Source of the DNA: Ryuthela nishihirai
Taxonomy: Eukaryota > Arthropoda > Arachnida > Araneae > Heptathelidae
Length of the DNA: 64,000 bases
Direction: 5' to 3'
Assembly: GCA_038380435.1 (NCBI GenBank)
Contig: JAWZYU010000005.1
Location: 41,562,001 to 41,626,000 of the forward strand
The notes beneath the pieces were generated by a model that was not told the origin of the DNA, ran no database searches, and saw only the letters and a list, made by a program, of their open reading frames with translations. The position numbers were made by a program, and so were the translations under genes. How positions within the stretch are numbered: the first letter of the stretch is position 1; every line of letters begins with the position of its first letter. This document shows positions 45,203 through 56,299 of this stretch, in pieces.

Positions 45203-45454
45203 TCTTAAATGTAAAATCTTTAAAAAAAAATGTAAAATTACAAGCCTTAAAATAAAAATTGTACATTCAGTGATATGCTTGAAATCTTTATGCTGATGGA
45301 AGGTTGTATTAGCATTCTCTCAGGTTGGTGATCCATATGTTCAACATGTTATGCTTGCCTACTCCAATCAATGCAGATGCATTTGCAGTATACAGTGAAG
45401 CTGTGTACTATAAGTACAGTATACAGTTTGATATCGGAGTATAAAGCTGGATAC
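45203..45454. other. Intron, nothing recognised
   Basis: Contains an AGTATACAGT-rich, partly palindromic stretch near 45390-45430; no function assigned. Confidence 0.4.
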
Positions 45455-45690
45455 AGTACAGCTGTATATCTCAAACCCACTGTGTCATTTTCATTGCCAA
45501 AGCATCATGCACTCTCAGTTTACTGGGGTAAAAACCCACTTGTACTTTCTGTGGCAGTGTGTAATATCATGCCAATCTAGACTGTCCAGCTGAAAAGATA
45601 AGTTGAAATGGACTGTACTAATGACTCTCCCATGACTGTCCAGAGTGGAAAGAGGAGAGAGGTCCAGTGCTCTGCAGCTACCTACTTGTA
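45455..45690 (+). pseudogene. I-like ORF1 zinc-knuckle fragment
   Basis: Decayed copy of the knuckle region of I-like ORF1 (compare 1905-2130): GGTAAAAACCCACTTGTACT and TGTGGCAGT, then CCCATGACTGTCCAGAGTGG, follow in order. Isolated fragment. Confidence 0.6.
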
Positions 45691-46859
45691 ATCTATTACT
45701 GTGGTGTAGAAGGCCAACTGTATAAATAGTGTTATTAACCCTTCAGTCTGAAAAACTGGTTTCCATCCAGAGGCCAAGCTATTTTCTCCCTATGCTCAGC
45801 CAAAAAAAATAACTTTAGAACCTTTTTGCCAAATAACTAATGAAAGGAATTATGGCATGTTATATGCCAAATTAATGAACATTTAATTCTGGAGTTTCTG
45901 AAAATAAAATATTTAACAGAAAATGACAAGTTTTATTTTAATAGAACTTTTTTAGAGTCATGTAGTAAAAAATGCATCTGGCAACACAAATAATAATTTA
46001 TTTAAAAAAAAGTTAATAGAAAGAAATGATTACAATGCACATGAATAGAATGACTATATATTTCTGAATAACAAAAATTTTTTTTTTAGTTTTAAGTAAA
46101 TATTTCTTTCGTTTTGTAATTTTTTTCTCGGTACCATACCTAGAGAAAATTCCAGGCTTTTAGCCAATTGTGCTGAGTCACATGAACAAATCAAATTTAG
46201 AATTAAAAAAAATAACCAATCAACAGAAATAGGTCATGCTATATATCAAATTAAACAGAATTTAATTACAAATTTTATGAAAATAAATAGTATAAACAAA
46301 AAATTGCAAGCATATTGATTTTAATAAGCCTCTTTCAATGTGATATGGTGAAAAAAAAAAGATTGCACTAAGCAAAAAAAAGATTGCACTAAGATTAAGG
46401 CTTCATTTTGGAAAACCTGAAGAATAAAAATAGTTAAATTACATATTAATCGAAAGGAAATTTTCTCCAGAATAATATAATATTCAACCTGAAATGGGAT
46501 TTTTATTTATTTTAATAATTCTTTTCAGCATCGTATATTTTAAACATGACCAGTGTTTTACAACATGACTTGGACTTCTCACTCACATTCACTGGATTTT
46601 CTGAACTGGTTATGAAATAGTAGAAAAAAAAACTTCCTTGGCTGCTTTTTTAGCTAAACAGTATAAATTTTTTCATTGGCTGTTGAAGTTTGGCGATCTT
46701 GCTTAAGTGCAGAAAGTTTGTGCACCAGAGCAAAAAATAAAATAGCGTTATATAATCTGTGTGGCACAGCCAAGGTATTGGTATTGGTGAGAGGGGGGTT
46801 GCCTTTAAAATCGTTCAATATAAACGTAAAAACTCATAATTTTAAGAAAATTATATTTT

Positions 46860-47990
46860 TCTGGAGGGGGGTGGGGTGTAACTTTCACAGTGAGTTTAGC
46901 AGAAGGAATGCCTTCCTGAAATTGCCCTCCCACATTATGGCTGATTTCCTAGCAAGGAAGTCTATTTTGCTTCCATATCCAAGACATTCATATTCAGAAA
47001 ATAGTACAAGCTCAAAGTTTTTTTTACTAAAAACCAAGAAATAATAAGAGAAAAATTGCATATAACCTAATGGGATGTTAAATAAAATATCTGCAACAAG
47101 TTTTAAGCTGCCTCCAATATAGCATCAGAGGCTGGCTTAAAACTCAGAAAGATTGATAAATCAGTCTACCGAAAGATCGCTAACTAACAGAAATGCATAT
47201 GCTTCCATATCCAAGATCAAAGTTTTACTGGAAAAGTAATAAATAATAAAATAAAAATTAACACATAGCCTAATGGCGATGTTAAAATATCTACAGCAAC
47301 AAGTTAAAGGCAGGCCATCTGATGTAGGCATAACTATGAAAAATCAGTACTTATCAATCGGCTAAAAGGTCGCTAATTTCAGAAAATAAATCTGCTGAAA
47401 TGAAAACTAAGGTTTAAATATAAAAAAAAGTAAATAATAACTTTACAAAGGGTATCCAATAAGCTGGACCAAAACTGTAAACAACATTTATTGCACACAC
47501 AACGGATATTGCATGTGTCAGTCATCTGCGTCTTGTTTGTCTCAGTGAAGCATAAATAATTAAATGCAGCTGCAACCAGAATTTCTAAGAAGGATGTGTT
47601 TACTTCAAGTTTCGATTTTAAGAGTGGGATAGATGCGTAGAATGCTGGAAAAAATGATAAAAATAGTCTAGGAATGCTGAAATAGGTTTATGACAGAAAA
47701 GAGTGCGAAACAGAAAAAAAAATGGTGGTACATATTTTGTAATTACTTCCAAAATCTATTGTTTTTAAAAATAGCAGTTTTTTTTTTGTTTATTTATAGA
47801 TTTTCGAAAATTTAAGGAAAAATTTGTTGATAATAGTTCAAATCAACTTGTGAGCTTAAATCAGATTGCTTCAGCAAATAGGAACGTTAACAAGAAAATT
47901 GGCAATACCGTTTAGTGCTTCTAAGAAATGGCAATCAGATGGCTTTATAAAATTATTTATATTAATTAAATTATAATTTCACAGCAATGT
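46860..47990 (-). repeat. Second, inverted copy of the 15640-16930 repeat
   Basis: Reverse complement follows 15640-16930 across blocks such as ATGTGGGAGGGCAATTTCAG, GGTTATATGTTA-like, GTTATGCCTACATCAGATG and TTTTGGAAGTAATTA. The internal dimer is present here too (46985-47190 and 47190-47420). Confidence 0.65.
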
Positions 47991-48590
47991 AGTTAAAACA
48001 ATATTTAATACATGAATTATGCTGTTTAAAGGGAGTGAGCTTAGGAGCAATCACATATACACTTTGACTATCTCATGTATAGTCATTGCAATCTTTAAAA
48101 CGATAAAGGTTCAAAGTAATAGTCATAACATTACCAGTTTTCAAGGAAAGTCCTGCTGGCTACAACTGGTTAAGTGATATAATATGATCCATTTTGGTGC
48201 AGTCTTCATTAAAGATGCAGGCACACATAGATGTAATTGTAGAAGTGATCATAATAGTAGCACATATGCTGTATGTTCACAAGTATTAACGGTCAATGTA
48301 TACGTATAATACTCCAGATACCAGTCCAAAACTATGTTGATCTTAAAGATGGTATATTACAATTGTATTGGTGCTTGAAATTTTCAACAAACTCAATAAT
48401 GTGATGTACTTGAGCTCAGGAAGCAGTTCCATTTGTCAACGTCCAGTAAAATCGAGCTTCAAATTTATTTCCAGGTTTGCATCCCACAAACTCCATGAAC
48501 AAGCATACATCAGTGCAAGTTAAAAACAAATTTGTTTAAGCATTAAAACGTTTAAAATTTTATAGCCCGCTTTTCCCATATATCAACAGA

Positions 48591-48639
48591 TTTACGACAT
48601 GTTTCGTACCCGGACGCGTGCGGGACTTCATCAGGCAAA
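48591..48639 (-). ncRNA. Hammerhead ribozyme, IR3 left arm
   Basis: Minus strand: stem I TTTGC/GTAAA, core CTGATGA, stem II GTCCCG/CGGG-T-AC with one bulged T, GAAA, stem III AC/GT with a two-base loop, cleavage triplet GTC, predicted cut between 48596 and 48595. A very short stem III is typical of the minimal type I hammerheads reported in Penelope-like elements, which often work as dimers. An extra A lies between the core and stem II. Confidence 0.75.
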
Positions 48640-48681
48640 CTAGCAAGTAAGGTAGTAGGTATATATGAGAGCATTGCCCTA

Positions 48682-49070
48682 TCAGTGAGTTATCTGATTT
48701 GTTTGATGCTCGCACAACAGGAGATTCCATGCCGCCGGTAGGGGTGGAATGTCTGTGTTGCACAAGCGGTCCTTATTTAAATTAATGTAAATTTTTTCTG
48801 CATAATACAATTGATATTTATTTATTGGTGCTGTTAACGGTTTAAAATTTAAGTTACTAATCTGTAATTGATTTTGTTTTATAGTCTGTGCCAGAGCTGT
48901 ATTATCATTTCCTTTATTAATGTCAGATTGATGTTCCGACATACTTTGTTCGTATGACCGGAAAGTTTTACCAATATTTCCCCCCCCCCCCAATGTTTTA
49001 TTCTCATCAGGTATTTCAATTTCGTATACTCCCCCATTTACAATTGTAAATGACAGAGATAAACGGAAAC
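48682..49070 (-). pseudogene. PLE GIY-YIG endonuclease, left arm
   Basis: The minus-strand frame reads GGVYEIEIPDENKT (GIY half), a C-run-derived GGGGN, IGKTFRSYEQSMSEHQSDIN (YIG half and catalytic-region Arg/His), ALAQTIKQNQLQIS, YYAEKIYINLN with the conserved Glu, and ends LLLCEHQTNQITH before the stop at 48682. The Y of YIG is lost to the C-run. This is the endonuclease end of a Penelope-like RT-EN polyprotein. The part upstream of the GIY motif crosses the centre of symmetry and is not real PLE sequence. Confidence 0.8.
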
Positions 49071-49133
49071 CAATGGGGAGGAGTATAAAAAATTGAAATA
49101 CCTGATGAGAATAAAATACTGGGGGGAAAAAAT

Positions 49134-49433
49134 TTCTATATTGGTAAAACTTTCCAGTCATACGAACAACGTATGTCTGGACATCAATCTGACATTAATA
49201 AAGGAAATGATAATATAGCTCTGGCACAGGCTATAAAACAAAATCAATTAGAGATTAGTAACTTAAATTTTAAACCGTTAACAGCACCAATAAATAAATA
49301 TCAATTGCATTATGCAGAAAAAATTTACATTAACTTAAATAAGAACCGCTTGTGCAACATGGACATTCCACCCCTACCGGTGGCATGGAATCTCCTGTTG
49401 CGCGAGCATCAAACAAATCGGATAACTCACTGA
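49134..49433 (+). pseudogene. PLE GIY-YIG endonuclease, right arm
   Basis: Best preserved PLE frame in the window: FYIGKTFQSYEQ, RMSGHQSDINKGND, ALAQAIKQNQLEIS, PLTAPINKYQLHYAEKIYIN, LCNMDIPPLPVAWNLLLREH and QTNRITH, then the stop. The YIG motif is intact; the GIY half upstream is frameshifted (GRSIKN near 49080-49095). Followed 42 bases later by the hammerhead at 49476. RT is missing. Confidence 0.82.
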
Positions 49434-49475
49434 TAGGGCAATGCTCTCGTATATACCTACTACCTTACTTGCTAC

Positions 49476-49524
49476 TTTGCCTGATGAAGTCCCGCACGCA
49501 TCCGGGTACGAAACATGTCGTAAA
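49476..49524 (+). ncRNA. Hammerhead ribozyme, IR3 right arm
   Basis: Plus strand: TTTGC, CTGATGA, A, GTCCCG, loop, CGGGTAC, GAAAC, AT, GTC, GTAAA. Same fold as the left-arm copy, with one C-to-T-type change in the stem II loop (GCACGCATC against GCACGCGTC). All invariant core bases are present. Predicted cut between 49519 and 49520. Confidence 0.78.
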
Positions 49525-50366
49525 TCTGTTGATATATAGGAAAAGCGGGCCATAAACTTTTAACGTTTCTAATCTAATGCTTAAACAAATTTGTTTTTTT
49601 AACTTGCACTGATGTATGCTTGTTCATGGAGTTTGTGGGATGCAAACCTGGAAATAAATTTGAAGCTCCATTTTACTGGACGTTGACAAATGGAACTGCA
49701 TCCTGAGGTCAAGTACATCACATTATTGAGTTTGTTGAAAATTTCAAGCACCAATACCATTGAAATATACCATCTTTAAGATCAACATAGTTTTGGACTG
49801 ATATCTGGAGTAATACGTATACATCAACCGTTAATACTTGTGAACAGACAGCATATGTGCTACTATTATGATCACTTCTACAATTACATCTATGTGTGCC
49901 TGCATCTTTAATGAAGACTGCACCAAAATGGATCATATCACTTAATCAGCTGTTGCCAGCATGACTTTCCTTGATATATGGTAAAGGTTCAAAGTATTCA
50001 TGCATTACCATTTCAAAGTATCATAACATTGCCATTTTAAAGATTGCATTAAGTTTCGTCTACAATTGTAACAACTCTTACCGTGACTATACATGAGATA
50101 GTAAAAGTGTATATGTGATTGCTCCTAAGCTCACTCCCTTTATATGTATTATAGTTCAATAAAATGTGCATCAAATTAAAAAACAAAATATTATTTTTGA
50201 AGCCTGAATTATATATTTTAATAAGATATATATAAATAAATTACAACAGAAATTTTTATTTTTATAAAATCTTTTTTTTTGTATTAAAAACAGATACATA
50301 TGTCCTTAACCTCTCAATTCAGATTCTCCGAATGTATACAGACAACGTAGACACTGGAAGGATTAA

Positions 50367-50839
50367 TGTTTGGATTTAGAAGTCTTGTATCACACGTATT
50401 ATTAACTCCCCAAAATCAGGTTTTATTTGTTATTTGTCATGTTTTCAAAAGATAGTTTTGATATTAAATATGAAGAAATTTATGCCATGTTTCTGGGGTT
50501 ATACAGGAACAAATAATGCAAGTTTTATTTCATCAGAAGAAACATTAATGTAAACCATTTGTCTTATCAATAATTGCAACTGTGTCAGCATTGAAATCTA
50601 TCTTGCCTGTCCTTGATGAGAGATGGACACTTTTCCTAATTTTCTCTTGGAAATTTAGCTATTTGTTGCATGGTCATTTAGTCTGTTGTGTGCACAAAAG
50701 TGCCACTCAGAAATGAAACAACTTAACCTTTCATTAGTTTGAATTTGCAAGGTCAAAAAGCACTAAATTTTAGAAAATTGTATATATATATATTTTTCTT
50801 TGAAAACAAATATTCAGCAGCAAAAATGATTGGGTTTTG
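50367..50839. other. Intron, nothing recognised
   Basis: AT-rich, no repeat border seen. Confidence 0.4.
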
Positions 50840-50978
50840 TATAGTGAATGGGCATATATACACCCCAACAACAATGTGCAAAGCAGAAGAATTACGTCGT
50901 CATATGGGACACTGAAACTAGCAATGCTTATAAATAGAGTGGTTCTCTATGCACTGGAAACCATTCAAGAAGATGTAA

Positions 50979-51138
50979 TCATGGGCAAAGGCATCGATAT
51001 AAGTGAGTTTGACCATAACCAGATAGCAGGTGCAAGGAAGGCTGGTTGTTCAATTACCACAGCTGCTGAACTGTAGGGATTTCTGCGTCAGACAATCACA
51101 GGTGTATACGAAGATTATGTGAAATGCAGCAAATCCCT
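50979..51138 (+). pseudogene. Tc1 transposase N-terminus, split
   Basis: MGKGIDISEFDHNQIAGARK and AGCSITTAAEL, then a stop and GFLRQTITGVYEDYVKCSK. This is the first helix-turn-helix of a Tc1-type transposase. The frame continues at 56300 with KCGKTSSQQEKCGHKHAI after the LINE insertion; KCSK/KCGK is the duplicated target. Confidence 0.75.
51122..51138. repeat. Probable target duplication, I-like copy 3, left
   Basis: AAATGCAGCAAATCCCT against AAATGTGGCAAAACTTC at 56300-56316; about two thirds identical, consistent with an old insertion. Confidence 0.55.
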
Positions 51139-51795
51139 TGGTGCGAGCTCCTGCCCATTGTGAAGGGACCACCCTGTGAAGGTTCCGCTGGCTCAGGTAC
51201 CTTCACAGGATCCTTAATGCTCACCCGCATGTTTGCCTTGCGCGGAGACCCGTGTCCCTGGAAAAGGAGAATCCTGGCAGTTGCTCGGGGGTCACCATTT
51301 TTTCTCCCCAGGTCATGACTGGTGGGGTCCCCTTTGGCCGTTTTGCCATTGGGAAGCCTGTCTATCGCGGGGCTGGGCAGGGGTTCGGGGGCCGCTGCTA
51401 TACACTGCTTTGGCCTCTACTTCAGGTAAACGGGAGGTCCTGGGGCAGCCTCCTCAGGATCAATCGGCTGGTGGGCAGGTCCTGCTAGGGTCAACCATGC
51501 AGAATGGTGAGTAACCTTGTCCACGTCCGGACAACGGTTTCAAAGTTTCCTTACACATTATCTAATTTTCTAGTTTATGTTCTTTTCTGAGGCCAATTCT
51601 TTCCTCATACTTTATAATTTTTTCACTTACTTTATTTTGTGAAGCCTCGAGTGAGTTTCTCATATTTCTCTTTTCCTTTTCTTTAGTTGTGAGGGTTTGG
51701 CTCATTGGCTGTGCGTGTATGTTGCCTTGGCACCTGTTTGGGCGTCCCCTTGTTGGACTCTGTGGTGGGTGGGCACTGAATCCCAAAAAATAAAC

Positions 51796-52980
51796 ATGAG
51801 TCATAAAAAAGATAATTCTCTGGAGAATGCTGCTAAAAGAGCTCGACATGAGCCTCCATCTTCAGTGTCTTCATTATCTTCATCGCTGTCTGTTTCTCCA
51901 TCTCCAAGATTTCTGGTCATCCACTCTCTAGGTGACCAGGTCCTTGGGGACATGTCCCCCTTTTTTATATACAAGGGTTTGAAAGGTCTTGCGGGAGAAC
52001 CAAAATCTGTCAGGTGGCTAAGATCTGATGACTTGCAGGTGGTGACTGCTTGCTCCAAACATTTGTAGTTTCTGTTGAATGTAACTGCGATTGGTGGAGT
52101 GTCACTCCACATAAGATACTTAATTGCTCCCGGGGTGTGATCTCGTAGTGGGGCCTCCTCAATTTTTCTGAGGAGGAAATCCTCTTGGAGCTTTCATCCC
52201 AGTGAGTTATCGCAGTCCACCAGATATCGAAGCACTGTGATGGAATGTTAGTATCCAGCCGGGTACTAATAATAACTTTCAACCCACCATACCTGCCTAC
52301 TTCCATCAAGGCAGGGTATTTACATTGCGAGGTATGGCCATTTATACCAAACCCTCTTATTGTTTTCAATGCCAGAGGTTTGGCCATCCCGCACTGCATG
52401 CCAGGGCAAGCCCACCTGTGCTCGTGACCGTCAGGATCATCTTGAACCTGACTGCACAGTGGAAAAGGCATATGTTGTAAACTATTGTGACGACCATCCG
52501 GCGTACTCCCGCAACTGTCCAAAGTGGCTGGAGGAGAAAGAGGTACAGCACCTAAAGACCCTCCATAACATCAGTTATCCAGAGGTGAGGAAGCTCGCTG
52601 CACCACCTGCCTCACCTGGCAAGGTCAATAAGCCCATTGTGAAGATGGCTTCTGTAGCACTGCAGACTGACATTAGTGTACCACCTGCTGAATCTTTCTC
52701 GCCTGCTGCGAAGTATCTTTTGACCCAGGTGAAGCTGCAGTTGGTGTCGATCTTGACATCTACTCCGGTTTCTTTCCTGCGTCTTTGCCTTCCACTTCTA
52801 CTTCTAGTAGGCGTCCTCCACCCCACCCACAGACAGCAACACCTTTCAAGCCCAAGGAGCCCAAAAAGAAAATTTTACCACCTTTACGTTCGGTAGTCTC
52901 TGATCCATGTTACTCAGATCACTCCTAGGATTTGGACACAGACCACCCTATTTTTCCAAAATTGTCGCTGGATGTGAGCA
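51796..52980 (+). pseudogene. ORF1 remnant of I-like copy 3
   Basis: Begins MSHKKDNSLENAAKRARHEP and keeps VLGDMSPFFIYKGLKGLAGE; stops follow at 52067 and beyond. The knuckle region is partly kept (DHLEPDCTVEKAYVVNYC near 52437) and the Pro-rich tail is frameshifted. Diverged more from copy 1 than copy 2 is. Confidence 0.85.
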
Positions 52981-52997
52981 ACTATTCTCCTTTCTAA

Positions 52998-55900
52998 GTG
53001 ATTCCCCTCACCACAAACTTGGAGGCGGTTGCCATTCGCCTCTTTGTGGTATTTTCGTTGACTGTCTATTTACCACCCAGAAGCTTGGTCTTCCAGGATG
53101 ACCTTGATGACCTCATCTCGCAACTGCAGTCCCCCTTCCTCATCATGGGGACTTCAACGGACACAGTCCAATCTGGGGCAGTGCTGACATCAACAGGTGG
53201 GGCCACTGATCTCACCATCTACTTCTCATCGATCCTTCCACTCTTTACGTGGGAGGTTGAGGAAAATCCATATGGAAGCGATCACCTCCCCATGGTGTGC
53301 ACCACCTCATGTGGGGGGCCTTGCAGCCCTTCACATGTATTCCGGTGGAGGCTTGATCAGGCTGACTGGAGTGGCTTCAAGCTCTTGTCTGAGCTCGTTG
53401 AGCACTCTGTCAGCCAGTAGCCAATCAATGTAGCAATGGCAGAGATGATGTACTGCATCGTCCATGCAGCTGCCTCTACTATTCCTCAGAACTCGACTCG
53501 GTTTCCGCAGTTCCCCAAACCGTGGTGGAATCCTGACTGCACCACAGCTTGTAAGGCTCAGAACAAGGCTTGGGGGGTGTTTCGTAGATATCCAACCTTG
53601 AAAGCATTCAAACGCGCCAGGGTGAAAGCCCGTTTCATCCGGCTCTAGAGCCAGAAGGACTCTTGGATCAACTATACGTCTTCTATCACCTGCATGACCA
53701 GTTCTAAGGTCATGGGATGAGGTTCGGAAGATGGGTGGGAAGTACAAGTCCCACTCATTATTGATCCAGGCAATTGCTGATTCTCGAGTAATTGCTGACA
53801 CTCTGGGGAGTCATTCTCCTCCATCTCTTCTTTATCCTCCTACTCCCCCGAGTTTCTGGCCTAGAAGAGCAGGGCCGAATGCTCTTTGATGTCCTTCATT
53901 CAAATGGCCTGGAGTCCTACAACAGGCCATTCACAGCGGAGGAGCTTCATCTTACTCTGCACACTTCTCGTGCATCTGCCATCATGCCAGACAATGTCCA
54001 TTGTGCAATGCTCCAACATCTCTCACCATTGAGTAAGGATCTGCTGCTCTGACTCTTCAACTGCATTTTCATTGAGGAGCAGTTTCTGGACTCCTGTCAG
54101 GAGACAATCGTCTTGGCCTTCTCCAAGCCAGGGAAAGATTCCAAGATTCCTTCGAATTATTGTCCAATTGTGTTAATGAGCTGCACTGCAAGGTGTTGGA
54201 AAGAATGGTAAATACCAGGCTGACCTAGTATTTAGAACACCACGGCCTTCTTTCCAACACCCAGTGTGGCTTTCGCAGCCACAGGTCTACTTTAGACCAC
54301 CTGATCTGCCTCGAATTGGTGATCAGGAATTCCTTTTTATGTTGAGAGCATCTGGTGTTCATTTTCTTCGACATCAAAAAAGCATATGACATGGCATGGA
54401 GATTCGGCTTCTTTGTGACCTCCATAGCTTCGGCTTGCGAGGTCACATGCTAATCTTCATCGCCAATTTTCTATCTTCTTTTAATTTTAGAGTTCATGTT
54501 GACAACATTCTGCCCAGGACCTTTCCTCCAAGAACAGGGGGTGCCACAAGGCTGCATTCTGAGTGTTACACTTTTCGCTGTCAAGATAAATTCCATTTTG
54601 TGGCCACTTCCTTCTGTTCTTTCTTCTCTCTTCTTCCATTGCCAGTTCCTTCTCTTCTTTCTTCTCTCTTCTTCCTTCACCAGTTCCTTTTCTATGTTGA
54701 TGACTTGAGCATGTTTTGCTCATTGTCCAGCATGAGGGTCATTGAACAACAACTGAAAACTGCCCTTTCAGTTTGGGTGACAGCCAATGAGTTTTGGTTC
54801 TCCCCACAGAAGACCACTTCTGTGCACTTTTGCCGCAAGCATAATCTTCATCTGGACCCCAAGCTGCAGCTTGGGGATAACATCATTCCAGTTGTGGTGG
54901 ACACCGGTTTTTTTTATCTCATCTTTAACCAGAAATTGACCTTCTTGTCTCATATTTGACATCTCAGGTCCAAGTGAAGGTCCTCACCTTCCTTTCTTTG
55001 GGGGCGGACTGATGTTCTTTGCTCTGTCTCTACCGTGCACTTGTCCGGTCAAAACTGGACTTTAGATCCCAGGTGTATGACTCTACCTGGGATTCAGTGG
55101 TGAAGGTGCTAGACCCTCTACACATCAGGCCCTTTGTGTTTGCACAGGGGGCCTTCCACACTTTATCGGTCCAGAGTCTGTATCTAGAGATCGACGAGCC
55201 ATCATTATCTATTCAATGTCAGCAGTTGTCCCTACAGTACGCAGCAAAATTGTGATCCCTGCCTGGCCATCCCACTTGGGACTGCCTTTTCAGTCCCTGG
55301 TGGGAAATTTTATACCAGAATCAGCTGACTGCTATTTGTCCTTTCAGTTTGTGTGGCCAAGGTTTCCTGCGAGACATTAACACCAGTCTCGATAGCATCA
55401 CACAGTCGACAGCTGATCCACTTCCACCTTGGCTAACTGTTTCACCTTCCTGTGATTTATCTCTTTGCAGGACAGGGAAACCTTTACACCCAACTGTGTG
55501 TATCAGCAACTCTTTTCCAGCCATCGTGCTGCGCTCAGGAGCAATGACTTGACAGATGCTGCTGCCAGGTCAGCTGTGCCCTCTCCGACTCTCCGCTACC
55601 GGTTCCATACTTGGACTTCCGGCAGCTTTTTTCCATTGAGCTTCGGGCACAGTGGCAGAGATCTTGGTCTGAACAGGTTGGTAACAAGCTTTTCTAGATC
55701 AAGCCCATTGTCAAACTGTGGCGGTCTTGTTTTCACAGGAATCGTAAGGAGGAAGTTGTACTTGCTCGGCTCGCTTAGGTCTTTCGTATATTTCACATTC
55801 TTTTCTTATTCAGGCAGACGATGAACTTAAATGCGAGTTTTGTGAGACCATTTTAATTATTAAACAGATTTTAATCAATTGCCCAGTTTTTAACCTAGAC

Positions 55901-56030
55901 AGAAGTTTGTTTTTTGCCTTTCATGATTTTCCATCTGAGCTCCTTACACTTGGACATCTTTTATCTGATTCACTTTTAACTCCTGTTTTCGAATTTTCAT
56001 GTTTTGCTGGTTATTTTACTCATTTATGAA
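52998..56030 (+). pseudogene. ORF2 remnant of I-like copy 3
   Basis: Lacks the first part of the endonuclease. It keeps YGSDHLPMVCTTS (53270), the RT linker (RFPQFPKPWWNPDC, 53500), FFDIKKAYDMAW (54367, frame broken), QGVPQGCILSVTLF (54536), YVDDLSMFC (54692), only the last RNase H block (SNDLTDAAARSA, 55537) and the terminal Cys motif (CEFCETILIIKQILINC, 55840). At the position equivalent to 3008 it has CAA, not TAG; at the position equivalent to 4238 it has TAG. Confidence 0.85.
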
Positions 56031-56299
56031 TTTTTACAATTTTTTCTTAGATTTTCTACCTGTTTTTTATTTTACATGGGTCCTATACACCCATTGATAT
56101 TGTTGACTTATACACTTGTTGGTTCTTATTCTTTCTACTGTTATATCGTTTTTATTCTATCCTTTTATTTGTCCTTGTTTACTGTTTTTGTGTTTATTTT
56201 AACTTTGGTTGTGGGTTGCCCATCTTTTAGCTCTTTGTCTCTGTTTGGTGCATTATAACCTTTGTTGCTCTTGCTCCAAAAAACCCCAAACAACCAACC

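Larger units (their letters stand above)
48028..50141. mobile_element. IR3: two Penelope-like 3' ends, head to head
   Basis: Arms 48028-49040 and 49078-50141 are inverted copies of about 1 kb. Each arm, read outward from the centre, has the GIY-YIG endonuclease end, a stop, a hammerhead ribozyme and a 3' region ending AAGCTCACTCCCTTT. RT is absent. PLEs are known to insert as partial tandem or inverted arrays with terminal repeats, and this fits. The arms differ by scattered substitutions, so the arrangement is not an assembly artefact of very recent origin. Confidence 0.85.
45739..50362. mobile_element. Putative piggyBac-bounded composite block
   Basis: Left end TTAA then CCCTTCAGTCTG; right end CACTGGAAGGA then TTAA (50363-50366). 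The left 250 bases align with the right end of the piggyBac-like element at 59655-61105. Inside are subterminal repeats near 45830-45930 and 46215-46300, the unclassified repeat and the PLE pair IR3. The match of the two ends is short, so pairing them is tentative. Confidence 0.4.
51140..56299 (+). mobile_element. I-like LINE, copy 3 (internally deleted)
   Basis: Same family and orientation as copies 1 and 2, nested in a Tc1 element. The end of ORF1 is joined to the middle of the endonuclease near 52960 (deletion), and three of the four RNase H catalytic sites are lost by a deletion near 55530 (ATCGTGCTGCGCTCAGGAGC junction). A C/T-rich stretch of about 80 bases (54607-54690) has expanded in RT. 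The 3' end is AAACAACCAACCA. Confidence 0.9.

Noticed and set aside
45390..45430. Palindromic AGTATACAGT cluster as a binding-site array
   Set aside because: Short AT-rich repeats without consistent spacing; chance is a sufficient explanation.
48682..49161. 159-codon frame as one intact protein
   Set aside because: The first 30 or so codons cross the centre of the inverted repeat and include a C-run; only the GIY-YIG part matches the other arm.
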